A stretch of 64,000 nt of DNA, from contig NZ_JAQNDL010000002.1 of assembly GCF_028368995.1 (NCBI RefSeq), forward strand, positions 1,937,776-2,001,775, written 5' to 3'. The notes below the pieces were generated by a model. It searched no databases and was not told where the DNA came from. It worked only from the letters and a program-made list of their open reading frames with translations. Shown one piece after another: positions 30,269 through 38,531 of the stretch (its first letter is position 1; each line of letters begins with the position of its first letter). The translations under genes were made by a program, and so were the position numbers. This DNA comes from Nannocystis bainbridge (lineage in GTDB: Bacteria > Myxococcota_A > Polyangia > Nannocystales > Nannocystaceae).

Positions 30269-31269
30269 AGGTCGTGATGATCACGTTCTCCGGCGATCAG
30301 ACCGGCAAGCTCGACGAATTGCGGCAGCACCTCGAGGCGCGCGGCGCCGAGGTCCTGCGCTTCGACACCGACCGCTTCCCCTGCGAGGCCCAGGCGTGGT
30401 TCCGCCAGGACGGCGAGCGCGAGGAGCTCCGCCTGCGCTGCGACGGCCAGGAGGTTCGGCTCGAGCCCGGCGACGCGATCTGGTACCGGCGCGCGCGCTG
30501 GGCCGAGAAGCTGCCGCCGTCGCTGTCGCGCCCGCTCCGCCACGGCTGCGTGCTCGAGTCCGAAGCGCTGCTGCGCGGCATGCTGGCCGCCGCGCCCTGC
30601 TTCGTCATGGACCCGCCCGACCGCGTGCGCGAGCGCGGCCACAAGCCCGCCCAGCAGCGGCTGGCCCGCGAGCTCGGCCTCGCTACCCCGCGCACCTTGA
30701 TGACCAACGACCCGGCCGAGGCGCGCGAGTTCATCACCTCCTGCCCGCACGGCGCGATCGCCAAGATGCTGTCCGCCTTCGCCGTGCACGACCTCGACGG
30801 CGACGAGCAGGTCGTCTTCACCACCGCCCTGCGCGACGACCACCTCGCCCGGCTCGACGACCTGCGCCTGGCGCCGATGGTGTTTCAGGAGCAGGTCCGC
30901 AAGCGGCTCGAGCTGCGCATCACCGTGGTCGGCAGCCGCATGTTCGCCGCCGCCGTCGACTCGCAGCGGGTCGCCGGCGCCGAGGTCGACTGGCGCGAGC
31001 GCGGCGTCACCCTGCTGCCGTCGTGGCTCCCGTACGAGCTCCCGCCCGCGGTCGAGCGGGCGCTGGAGCGCTACATGGAGCGCATCGGCATGCAGTACAG
31101 CGCGATCGACATGCTCGTCGATCCCGCCGGGCGCCACGTATTCCTCGAGGCCAACCCCGCGGGCGAGTGCTTCTGGCTCGAGTACTATCCGCCGCACTTC
31201 CCGCTGACCGCGACGATCGCCGACGTGCTCGTCGGCGCCCCCGGAGCGCGGCGGACGACCCGTTCGTGA
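30265..31269 (+). CDS. mdnC: ATP-grasp graspetide ligase, MdnC/MvdD-like
   Basis: A 334-residue ATP-grasp ligase beginning MKVVMITFSGDQT, with FDTDRFPCEAQ, WYRRARWAEKLPPS, AIAKMLSAFAV (ATP Lys region), MVFQEQVRKRLELRITVVG and the metal-binding end YSAIDMLVDPAGRHVFLEANPAGECFWLEYYPPHFPLT. The FWLE-YPP ending is typical of the lactone-forming MdnC/MvdD type. The ATG at 30265 overlaps the preceding TGA as ATGA, indicating coupled translation, with GAGAGG about ten bases upstream. An ATG at 30256 is the alternative start. It probably acts first, binding the PFFAHLL leader and closing the Thr-Asp and Ser-Asp esters (inference from microviridin J work). Confidence 0.9.
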   Translation: MKVVMITFSGDQTGKLDELRQHLEARGAEVLRFDTDRFPCEAQAWFRQDGEREELRLRCDGQEVRLEPGDAIWYRRARWAEKLPPSLSRPLRHGCVLESEALLRGMLAAAPCFVMDPPDRVRERGHKPAQQRLARELGLATPRTLMTNDPAEAREFITSCPHGAIAKMLSAFAVHDLDGDEQVVFTTALRDDHLARLDDLRLAPMVFQEQVRKRLELRITVVGSRMFAAAVDSQRVAGAEVDWRERGVTLLPSWLPYELPPAVERALERYMERIGMQYSAIDMLVDPAGRHVFLEANPAGECFWLEYYPPHFPLTATIADVLVGAPGARRTTRS

Positions 31270-31276
31270 CGCCGCG

Positions 31277-33085
31277 ATGACGACCGCGGGCGAACCCTCG
31301 ACCGACGGCCTGCGGGTCCGCCTCGCCCGCGGCGCCCGGGCCGTGCGGATGGCCTGGCGCAGCGCCCCGACGATCGCCGCGCTGTGGATCGCCGCGCTCA
31401 CGATCGCCGCGCTCGTGCCGATCGCCGTCGCCTGGATCGGCAAGGCCCTCGTCGACGCGATCGTCGCCGGCGCGACCGACCGGGCCCTCGCGTGGCTGGT
31501 CGGCGAGATGCTGCTGATCGTCGGCCTCGGCCTGGTCCAGCGGGCCGCCGGCACCTTGCGCGGCCTCCTCGGCGCCCGCCTCGGGCTCGCGGTCAACCTC
31601 GAGATCCTTCACAAGACCCAGCACCTCGAGCTGCGCCACTTCCAGGACCCCGACTTCTACGATCAGCTCACGCGGGCCCGCCGCGAGGCCAGCCACCGGC
31701 CCCTCGCCGTCGCCGCCGAGCTGCTCGGCCTGGCCGGCGCGCTCGTCACCTTGCTGGGCTTCGTCGCCCTCCTCCTCAGCTACAGCGTCATCGCCGTCGG
31801 CATGCTGCTCGTCGCCGCGGTCCCGGCCGCCCTCGCCGAGCTGCGGTTCTCTCGCGCGACCTTCGAGCTGCGCAACCGGCGGGCCAGCGACGCGCGCATG
31901 CTCGGCTACCTCGAGCACGTGCTCGCCAGCGACGAGCACGCCAAGGAGGTGATGACCCTCGACCTCGGCCCGCTGCTGCTCGAGCGCTGGCGCCGGCTCG
32001 GCGAGGGGCTGTGGCACGAAGAGCGCGGCCTCGCCATCGCCCGCCTGCGCTCGGTCGCCCTGCTGTCGCAGCTCGGCACCCTCTCGTTCTACGGCTGCTA
32101 CGGCGCCGTCGTCGTCCAGGCCGCCCGCGGCCAGCTCGGCCTCGGCGAGCTGACGATGTACGCCTTCGTCTTTCGCCAGGGTCAGGCCGCGTTTCAGACC
32201 ATCCTGCTCGGGCTCGGCGCCCTCTACGAGCACGACCTCTACATGTCGAACCTGCTGCGCTTCCTCGCCATCCCCGTGGCGCCGACGCAGCCTCCGCGGC
32301 TCCCCGCCGCGCCCGCGCGAGGCGAGCGCGGGATCCGCTTCGAGGGCGTCGGCTTCCGTTACCCCGATCAAGACGGCTTCGCGCTGCGCAACATCGACCT
32401 GTCCATCGGGCCAGGCGAGACCGTCGCCCTCGTCGGCCCCAACGGCGCCGGCAAGTCGACGTTCATCAAGCTGCTCGCGGGCCTCTACGAGCCGACCGAG
32501 GGCCGGATCCTGCTCGACGGCCGCGACCTCCGCGACATCCCGCGCCCCGAGCTGCGCCGCCGGCTCGCCGTCGTCTTCCAGGACTACAATCAATACCAAT
32601 TGTCCGCGCGCGAGAACGTCGGCTTCGGCGACCCCGCCCACGTCGGCGACGACGCGCGGATCACCGCCGCGCTCGCGGCCGGCGGCGCCGCCGACGTCGT
32701 CGCCGCCCTGCCGGTCGGCCTCGACGCCCAGCTCGGCCGCTGGTTCGCCGGCGGCGTCGAGCTCTCGGGCGGACAGTGGCAGCGCATCGCCCTCGCCCGG
32801 GCCTTCATGCGGCGTGACGCCGACGTCATGATCCTCGACGAGCCGACCGCCGCCCTCGACGTCGACGCCGAAGCCGAGGTCTTCACGCGCGTCCGCGAGC
32901 TCGCCGCCGGCCGCATCGTCTGCCTGATCTCGCACCGCTTCGCCAACGTGCGCGTGGCCGACCGGATCGTCGTGCTGGCCGCCAGCGGCGTCGTCGAGCA
33001 GGGCGACCACAGCCGGCTGCTCGCCGCTGACGGCGTCTACGCGGCCATGTTCCGCAAGCAGGCCCGCGGCTACGCGTGCGACTGA
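31277..33085 (+). CDS. mdnE: ABC exporter for the graspetide (MdnE-like)
   Basis: A 602-residue half-transporter: an N-terminal membrane domain of about six helices (residues about 30-320) and a C-terminal ATPase. The ATPase has Walker A GPNGAGKST near 388, Q-loop VVFQDYNQY, signature LSGGQWQR near 495, Walker B VMILDEP and H-loop ISHR. No C39 peptidase domain is present, so leader removal must be done elsewhere. It starts 7 bp after mdnC and is surely in the same operon. The likely role is export of the modified peptide; MdnE in cyanobacteria also stabilises the ligase complex. A CCTGTCC-ATCG-GGCCAGG motif (32398-32415) lies in codons for the conserved DLSIGPGE strand. Confidence 0.9.
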   Translation: MTTAGEPSTDGLRVRLARGARAVRMAWRSAPTIAALWIAALTIAALVPIAVAWIGKALVDAIVAGATDRALAWLVGEMLLIVGLGLVQRAAGTLRGLLGARLGLAVNLEILHKTQHLELRHFQDPDFYDQLTRARREASHRPLAVAAELLGLAGALVTLLGFVALLLSYSVIAVGMLLVAAVPAALAELRFSRATFELRNRRASDARMLGYLEHVLASDEHAKEVMTLDLGPLLLERWRRLGEGLWHEERGLAIARLRSVALLSQLGTLSFYGCYGAVVVQAARGQLGLGELTMYAFVFRQGQAAFQTILLGLGALYEHDLYMSNLLRFLAIPVAPTQPPRLPAAPARGERGIRFEGVGFRYPDQDGFALRNIDLSIGPGETVALVGPNGAGKSTFIKLLAGLYEPTEGRILLDGRDLRDIPRPELRRRLAVVFQDYNQYQLSARENVGFGDPAHVGDDARITAALAAGGAADVVAALPVGLDAQLGRWFAGGVELSGGQWQRIALARAFMRRDADVMILDEPTAALDVDAEAEVFTRVRELAAGRIVCLISHRFANVRVADRIVVLAASGVVEQGDHSRLLAADGVYAAMFRKQARGYACD

Positions 33086-33159
33086 ACTGCCCGCCGCGCG
33101 CGCCTGCAAGCGCCCGCATCGGCGACCTCCGCGGGCGCGTCGATGTTATGCCTCGAGCC

Positions 33160-34059
33160 ATGTACCGCGCCCTCGCGACCTTCCGCCTGCCTGACGGCAC
33201 GGCGCGCTCGCTCGGCCCCGGCGACATCATCGGCCGGCTGTGGAGCGCCGCCCTGCAGCTCGACGATCCGCGGATCTCCGAGGGCCACGCGATGCTCAGC
33301 CTGCGCAGCGGCGACCTGTGGCTGCTCGCCCTGCGCCGCCGGCTCGGCGTCGAGGGTCGCAGCGTCGGCGAAGTGCGGCTCGTGCCCGGACTCCGGATCG
33401 CGCTGGCGCACGGCCTCGAGGTCGGGGTCGAGCGCGTCGACCTGCCCGCCAGCGCTCTGGCGATCGAAGCGCCCGGGCTCCCGACCACCGTGCTGCCCGG
33501 CCTGTGCTCGTTGCGCGCCCGCCCGCAGATCGAGCTGTCGTCCCGCCATCAGCCCGACGCGCCGTGCATCCTGTGGGACACCTGCGACGGCTGGCGGCGC
33601 TCGCAGGGCGGCCTGACCGTCCCGCTGGAGGTCGGCGACGCCTGGGACGTCGACGGCGTCCCGTTCCGCGCGGTGGCGATGCCGGTCGGCGCCGCCGGCC
33701 TGTCGCCCACGCGCGTGACCGGCGGCATCGATCCGCCGCTGCGCATCGTGACGGCGTGGGAGACCGCGCAAGTCCAGGCCGGCGACGCGCCGCCCGTGGT
33801 CTTCTCCGGCGTGCACGCGCGGATCCTGTCCGAGCTCGCCGCGCTCCGCGGACCCGCGTCCTGGGAGGTCGTCGCGCGCGAGGTGTGGCCCGACGAAGAC
33901 GACGCATGGGTCCTGCGCAAGCGCTGGGACGTGAACCTCGGCCGCCTGCGCGCTCGCCTGCGCGAGGGCGGCGTGCGTACCGATCTGGTGCGAGCCGCCG
34001 GCACCGGCCAGGTCGAGCTCGTGCTGCGCCGACACGACGAGCTCGACGATCGCGGCTGA
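33160..34059 (+). CDS. FHA-domain protein with C-terminal winged-helix DNA-binding domain
   Basis: A 299-residue protein. The first 100 residues show FHA features: GPGDIIGRLWSAALQLDDPRISEGHAML (G-R, R-I-S-x-x-H). The last 90 residues look like an OmpR/PhoB-type winged helix (FSGVHARILSELAALRGPASWEVVAREVWPDEDD..RKRWDVNLGRLRARLREGG), ending in a basic hairpin. FHA modules bind phosphothreonine. This makes it a good candidate for a transcription factor read out by the kinase at 25895, which is not separated from it by any other regulator gene. ATG 33160 or 33148 can start it; an upstream in-frame ATG at 33076 overlaps the exporter's stop. The binding site may be the block repeated at 28958 and 34101 (inference). 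Confidence 0.82.
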   Translation: MYRALATFRLPDGTARSLGPGDIIGRLWSAALQLDDPRISEGHAMLSLRSGDLWLLALRRRLGVEGRSVGEVRLVPGLRIALAHGLEVGVERVDLPASALAIEAPGLPTTVLPGLCSLRARPQIELSSRHQPDAPCILWDTCDGWRRSQGGLTVPLEVGDAWDVDGVPFRAVAMPVGAAGLSPTRVTGGIDPPLRIVTAWETAQVQAGDAPPVVFSGVHARILSELAALRGPASWEVVAREVWPDEDDAWVLRKRWDVNLGRLRARLREGGVRTDLVRAAGTGQVELVLRRHDELDDRG

Positions 34060-34100
34060 ATCATCACAGTCGCGACGATGCCCCGCGCAGGTCCGCGCTG

Positions 34101-34143
34101 TTGGATCGGCGTGGGTTTGCAGCGACCGCCGCGCCGCTATCCT
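34101..34143 (+). promoter_or_regulatory. Conserved upstream block, second copy
   Basis: The same block as at 28958-29000: TTGGATCG, CGTGGG, GCAGCG and CTATCCT in register, 36 bp from TTGGATC to CTATCCT. It ends 6 bp before the ATG of the secreted protein gene, so transcripts starting from a -10 there would have a very short or no leader, unless the block is an activator site for another start. Confidence 0.6.
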
Positions 34144-34149
34144 GGCGGC

Positions 34150-34845
34150 ATGTCCATCACGAATCGCGTACTCACGACCGTAATCACCGTAGTCGCCGGC
34201 GCCGCCACGCTCACGCCTGCGTCCGCCGCCGCGAACCCCTGCCAATCCGAATGGGTCAAGTTCAAGAATTTCTTCGACCAGAACGGCGCCAAGATCGCCC
34301 GCGGGATCTGCCAGCTCGTCAACAAGAGCGACGCCGTCGCCGCCAAGAAGTGCGTCGACGACTTCGACGCCGCCAAGCAGAAGATCGACGCCAAGCTGGC
34401 CGAGTACAACGCCAAGGCCGACGATTCGCAGTGGAAGATCGGCCCGCGCGGCCTCGGTGAGGCCACCTGGGCCACCGGCACCTTGCTCGGCGAGCGCACC
34501 TTCGCCGGCGCGCCGGTCCTTTCCGACAACTGGCGCCTCGAGCTGCAGCGCACCGGCGGCAAGGCCACCAAGCCGATGCGCGGCACCGTCTGCTTCCTCG
34601 ACGCCGACGGCAACCTGGCCCTCCCGGCCGCCACCTTCGCCATCGACGCCGGCCGCCCGAACTACGACAACACCTTCACCGGCGTCGCCGGCCTCAGCCC
34701 CGTGATCCTGCTCGAGAAGCCGCTCGGCCTCAACGGCCACCAGTACCAGATCCGCGGCACCCGGGGCGTCGAGCCGACGGTCGTCCGCGAGGCCCGCCAG
34801 GTCGACACGACGGCCGCCAAGGCCGCCAAGATGCGCGGTCAGTGA
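34150..34845 (+). CDS. Secreted protein of unknown function, co-regulated with the graspetide locus
   Basis: A 231-residue protein with a clear signal peptide (VLTTVITVVAGAATLTPASAAA). The mature part begins with a helical segment carrying three Cys (NPCQSEWVKFKNFF, GICQLVNK, KKCVDDFDAAKQKIDAKLAEY). A beta-rich second half follows (WRLELQRTGG, MRGTVCFLDADGNLAL, SPVILLEKPLGLNGHQYQIRGTRG). I do not recognise a family. It shares its upstream block with the microviridin precursor, so it is probably expressed with it. It might be a target, carrier or immunity-like partner, but nothing in the sequence proves any of these. ATG 34150 is preferred over an in-frame ATG 72 bp upstream because it begins the signal peptide. 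Confidence 0.75.
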   Translation: MSITNRVLTTVITVVAGAATLTPASAAANPCQSEWVKFKNFFDQNGAKIARGICQLVNKSDAVAAKKCVDDFDAAKQKIDAKLAEYNAKADDSQWKIGPRGLGEATWATGTLLGERTFAGAPVLSDNWRLELQRTGGKATKPMRGTVCFLDADGNLALPAATFAIDAGRPNYDNTFTGVAGLSPVILLEKPLGLNGHQYQIRGTRGVEPTVVREARQVDTTAAKAAKMRGQ

Positions 34846-34877
34846 ACCCGCGCGCGACCTCAATTCGCGCCCGCGCC

Positions 34878-34990
34878 TCACATGTCCGGAGAGACATATC
34901 ATCACAGTACGCCGCCTCGTCCGCCCCCGGGCGAGCGCGGCCTGTCCTCGGCCGTGCCGCGCCGACCTGTCCCCGAGGACATGCCCATGC
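34878..34990. repeat. CATGTCC/CCTGTCC palindrome array
   Basis: CATGTCC-GGAG-AGACATAT near 34881, CCTGTCC-TCGG-CCGTG near 34943 and CCTGTCC-CCGA-GGACATGCCC near 34969, with spacers. It lies in the 371-bp gap before the beta-helix gene; the rest of that gap to 35216 shows no other structure. Confidence 0.75.
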
Positions 34991-35216
34991 CCCGCGGCCG
35001 GTCGCGCTCCCTCGCGCGGATCGTCGCGCCCCGGTCCTCCGCACCGGAAGGCCGCGGCCAGGGCTCATCCCGCGGAAGTGTCCGTACGCCCCCGATCCGG
35101 GCCCGCCCCGACCCATATCACCCGACCAGCGGAGGCCGGCATGTCCGCCCCGGCCCCCAACATCCCACGCATGGTTCCACGCTTTCGCCGGAGCGCGCCG
35201 CGGGTACACTCGGCCG

Positions 35217-37313
35217 ATGCGGCTTATCCACGCGCCTGCGCTTGCGACCCTCCTCTTGAATGCGGCGTGTCCGGCCGGCGGCGGCGACACCGATGCCACC
35301 GCCACCGATGGCCCCGCCACCGACGCCACCGATGGCACCGACGCCACCAGCAACGGCAGCGCGCCGACCGAGGCCGGCAGCGAGGCCACCTCGCAGCCGA
35401 CCACGATGAGCGACCCGACTGACACCGGCGTCGGCCCCACCACCGAGGGCGGTGACGGCAACCTCGAGGTCACCATCGTCGGCGACGGCAGCGTCACCGC
35501 CGATCCGCCCGGCCAGACCTGCAGCGAGGCCGCCTGCGCCTTCGAAGTGCCCGCGGGCCCCGTCGCGTTGACCGCCGCCGCGGACGCCGGCAGCCGCTTC
35601 GCCGGCTGGTCGGGCGACTGCAGCGGCACCGACCTCATGACCGAGGTCGTGCTCGAGACCACCGCCAGCTGCACCGCCACCTTCGAGTCGCTGCCCGAGG
35701 GCGCGCTGCCGGCCAGCATCGCCGCCAGCCGCGAGATCGTGCGCGTCCCGGCCGACGACGCCCCCGCGAGCGACAGCGAGACGACGCTGACGATCACCAC
35801 CGCGGCCCTGCTGACCGGCGTGCACTGGACCGTGCTCGCGGCCGACGACGGCAGCGAGATCGCCAGCGCCGACGGCCTCGAGTACGTCTTCACCTGCCCC
35901 GACGGCCGCCGCGACTACGACGTCCGCGCCACCCTCACCGACGGCCAGGTCCAGAGCACCCTGTTCGAGCGCCGGCTCGTCACCTGCGTCCCGCCGCGCA
36001 GCGACGCCGGCCGCACCGTCCACACCGCCGACATCGGCACGGCCTCGTACTTCCAGAACGGTGAGATCGGCGGCGTCAAGGTCCAGCCGGGCGACCTCGT
36101 GCGGATCTCCGGCCAGGCGAACAGCGACTTCGCCTTCTTCAACTTCCAGGGCACCGCCGACGCGCCGATCCACATCATCAACGACGGCGCCGTCCGCAAC
36201 GACGACACCAGCTGGCTGATGCACCTCATCAACTGTCAGCACGTCATCATCGACGGCAAGGGCAGCGACGACGTCGAATACGGCTTCACCCTCACCAACA
36301 CCGGCGCCGGCGGCCAGGCCGTGTTCGTCCGCAATTACACGCAGGGCAGCAACACCAGCGCCGGCTCGACCGACATCGAGATCTTCGGCGTCGAGATCGC
36401 CGACGGCCCCGACAGCGGCTTTCGCATCTGGAACGGCGGCAGCGACGAGTTCAACGCCGACAACTGGACCTTCGAGGACCTCCGGCTGCACCACAACTTC
36501 GTCCACGACGTCCTCGCCGAGGGCTTCTACGTCGGCTACTTCACCGACAGCGTCGATTTGCAGCCGCCGTCCTACCCGATCGTCGACGCCAAGGTCTACC
36601 GCAACCGGGTCGAGGACGCCGGCTGGGACGGCATGCAGTTCGGCTCGTGTCGCGGCGGCCTCGAGGTCCACGACAACCTCGTCACCGGCTCGGGCCACGC
36701 CGATGAGCCCAACCAGCGCTCCTCCTTGCAGTGGAACCCCGGCAACAGCGGCGCGCTCTACAACAACCGCTTCATCGGCGGCGTGGGCGTCGATCTCCAG
36801 GTCGGCTGCACGGGCGGCGACACCAAGATCTTCAGCAACGTGTTCGTCCACAGCGACGCTGGCTTCTACCTCCACGCCGGCCAGGCCGACGCGCCGCGCT
36901 ACTGGCTGTTCGCCAACAGCGTCGCCGCGCCGAACGCCGTCGGCCTGCGCATCAACATGAACAGCGCCCCCGGCAACTGCGCCGCCGCGGCCCCGATCAG
37001 CGAGATGCACTACGCCAGCAACCTGATCGTCGGACCCGCCGCCGAATCGTGGGAGTTCGCGGCCGGCGACGCCGACACTGCCAGCTGGACGCTGGAGCCC
37101 AACCTCGCATCCGACGATCTGGCCGGCCTCTGCCTCGACGACGAGCTGGCGCCGACCTGCGAGTCCTCGCCCGCGCTCGCCGGCGGCGGGGCCGCGCTCG
37201 CCGACCTCGGCCTCACCGCCGCCGATCTCCCGGGCGGTCACTTCGTCGACATCGACGGCCGCGTGCTCGCCGGCCCGAGCAACTTCGGCGCTCATCAGGC
37301 CGCCGGCCAATGA
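35217..37313 (+). CDS. Lipoprotein with InlB B-repeat-like module and parallel beta-helix
   Basis: A 698-residue protein with a lipobox (LATLLLNAAC) and a Thr/Asp/Ala-rich linker. A divergent InlB B-repeat-like module comes next (GDGSVTADPPGQTC..AAADAGSRFAGWSGDCSG), then an Ig-like region, then a right-handed parallel beta-helix (about 260-600) with many repeated turns: FNFQGTADAPIHIINDGAVRN, HVIIDGKGSDDVEYGFTL, LRLHHNFVHDVLAEGFYVGY, GLEVHDNLVTGSG. Such helices are common in polysaccharide-degrading or adhesin proteins; active-site residues are not identifiable here. The lipid anchor and the extracellular modules suggest the cell surface. The start was set at the ATG right before the signal. 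Confidence 0.83.
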   Translation: MRLIHAPALATLLLNAACPAGGGDTDATATDGPATDATDGTDATSNGSAPTEAGSEATSQPTTMSDPTDTGVGPTTEGGDGNLEVTIVGDGSVTADPPGQTCSEAACAFEVPAGPVALTAAADAGSRFAGWSGDCSGTDLMTEVVLETTASCTATFESLPEGALPASIAASREIVRVPADDAPASDSETTLTITTAALLTGVHWTVLAADDGSEIASADGLEYVFTCPDGRRDYDVRATLTDGQVQSTLFERRLVTCVPPRSDAGRTVHTADIGTASYFQNGEIGGVKVQPGDLVRISGQANSDFAFFNFQGTADAPIHIINDGAVRNDDTSWLMHLINCQHVIIDGKGSDDVEYGFTLTNTGAGGQAVFVRNYTQGSNTSAGSTDIEIFGVEIADGPDSGFRIWNGGSDEFNADNWTFEDLRLHHNFVHDVLAEGFYVGYFTDSVDLQPPSYPIVDAKVYRNRVEDAGWDGMQFGSCRGGLEVHDNLVTGSGHADEPNQRSSLQWNPGNSGALYNNRFIGGVGVDLQVGCTGGDTKIFSNVFVHSDAGFYLHAGQADAPRYWLFANSVAAPNAVGLRINMNSAPGNCAAAAPISEMHYASNLIVGPAAESWEFAAGDADTASWTLEPNLASDDLAGLCLDDELAPTCESSPALAGGGAALADLGLTAADLPGGHFVDIDGRVLAGPSNFGAHQAAGQ

Positions 37314-37332
37314 CCATTCGCGAATGTCGACA

Positions 37333-37352
37333 CCGTCCGCGCTGACGGACGG
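37333..37352 (+). terminator. Hairpin after the beta-helix gene
   Basis: A perfect 7-bp stem CCGTCCG / CGGACGG with a 6-nt loop (CGCTGA), 20 bp past the stop, with no U-rich tail. Confidence 0.45.
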
Positions 37353-37476
37353 GGCAAACTCGCGCCGCCGATGATTGGCCCTCCGGCGGGCCCTGGCGCG
37401 CACGATCGCGCCACCCCGCGGCGGCCTCCCCGCGGCCGGTTTACGGTCTTCCCTCGAGTGAGGCATCCTGGAGGCC

Positions 37477-38310
37477 GTGGAGCCGACGGCAGCCGAGCGC
37501 GCGATCGAGTACTACCGGCGGCGGCTCGACGAGCTCGTGGGCGCGTCGTGCGAGCGCGTGCGAGCGGCCGATCTGCCGTTTTACCGGGTGCTCCCGCTCG
37601 CGGCCATGCAGGCCTCGGTCAAGCGCGTGTTCGAGGCCGTCGGCGCCGACCTCGAGCGCGACGAGCCGCAGGACTACCCCGCGATCCTCTCGGCGCTCGG
37701 GATCCAGCGGGCCTCGATGGGCGTCTCGGTGACCGAGATTACCCTCGGCATGCACTTCGGCTTCGAGGTCGTGTCCGAGGCGTTCGCCGCCGACTTCGCC
37801 GCCGACCCCGAAGCCCTGCTGTTCTGGGAGCGCAAGCGCGGCCGGATCGCCTACGCCGGCGTGGCCGCGCTGGCCGACGCCTACCTCGTCGCCCGCGAGA
37901 AGCTGATCCGCAGCCAGGCCGACGAGATCCTGACGCTCTCCGCCCAGGTCCTGCCGCTCCACCCCGGCGTCCTCGTGTGCCCGCTGCTCGGCCGCCTCGA
38001 TCGTGAGCGCGCCGAGGCGCTCACCGCCGCCGTGCTGACCGCCGTGGTCCGCCACGGCTCGCGCGTCGTCGTGCTCGACCTGTCCGGCGTCCCCGCCGTC
38101 GACGCCGAGATGGCCGGTCACCTCGTCGGCGCCGCCCGGGCCGTCGGCCTGCTCGGCGCGCGCCCGCTGCTGGTCGGTCTCGCCCCCGGCGTGGCCCAGG
38201 CCATCGTCGCCGGCGGCCTCGATTTCGCCGGCATCCCCACCCTGGGCGACCTCGCAAGCGGCCTGACTCATGCCCTGGCGCTGCTCGGCAAGCGCATCGT
38301 CGACGCCTGA
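37477..38310 (+). CDS. RsbR-like STAS-domain protein
   Basis: A 277-residue protein with a helical N-terminal part (about 1-160) and a STAS domain (about 165-275). The STAS core reads GVLVCPLLGRLDRERAEALTAAVLTAVVRHGSRVVVLDLSGVPAVDAEMAGHLVGAARAVGLLG. The VLDLSGVPAVDAEMAGHL strand-loop is where a Ser/Thr is phosphorylated in RsbR/RsbS-type stressosome proteins; here the position after D-L-S-G is followed by VDAEM. It likely works in a partner-switching stress-response pathway. No kinase of the RsbT type or sigma factor is next to it. Start GTG 37477 is preceded by GGAGGCC. Confidence 0.8.
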   Translation: MEPTAAERAIEYYRRRLDELVGASCERVRAADLPFYRVLPLAAMQASVKRVFEAVGADLERDEPQDYPAILSALGIQRASMGVSVTEITLGMHFGFEVVSEAFAADFAADPEALLFWERKRGRIAYAGVAALADAYLVAREKLIRSQADEILTLSAQVLPLHPGVLVCPLLGRLDRERAEALTAAVLTAVVRHGSRVVVLDLSGVPAVDAEMAGHLVGAARAVGLLGARPLLVGLAPGVAQAIVAGGLDFAGIPTLGDLASGLTHALALLGKRIVDA

Positions 38311-38316
38311 TATCGG

Positions 38317-38363
38317 CTGTCCCTCGGGACATGTGATTCGCGACATGTCCCTCTAGACATGTC
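38317..38363. repeat. CATGTCC-type palindrome array
   Basis: CTGTCC-CTCG-GGACATG, then GTGATTCGCG, then ACATGTCC-CTCT-AGACATGTC. Here the GTGATTCGCG element of the 21.7-kb repeat is nested in a CATGTCC array. Confidence 0.8.
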
Positions 38364-38531
38364 TGATCCGTCGCGTTCACCTCGCGGCCGCGAAAGACGA
38401 CCGCGATCGAAGCGCGGCAGAGCCAATCGAGGCGCCCTCGCTGCGACAGGCGATTTCATGGGTCTCGATGGGAATCGTCGGCGGCACAGCCCTCTTGTCG
38501 CGCCGGTGACCGCGACGTAAAAGCAGGTCGC

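Noticed and set aside
28958..34059. MdnD-type acetyltransferase in the graspetide cluster
   Set aside because: Looked for between the ligases, exporter and FHA gene; no GNAT domain was found.
34101..34143. Sigma-54 promoter in the shared block
   Set aside because: A TTGG and a TTTGCA element are present, but the GG and GC are 14 bp apart rather than the required 10, and the copy at 28958 lacks the TTGC part.
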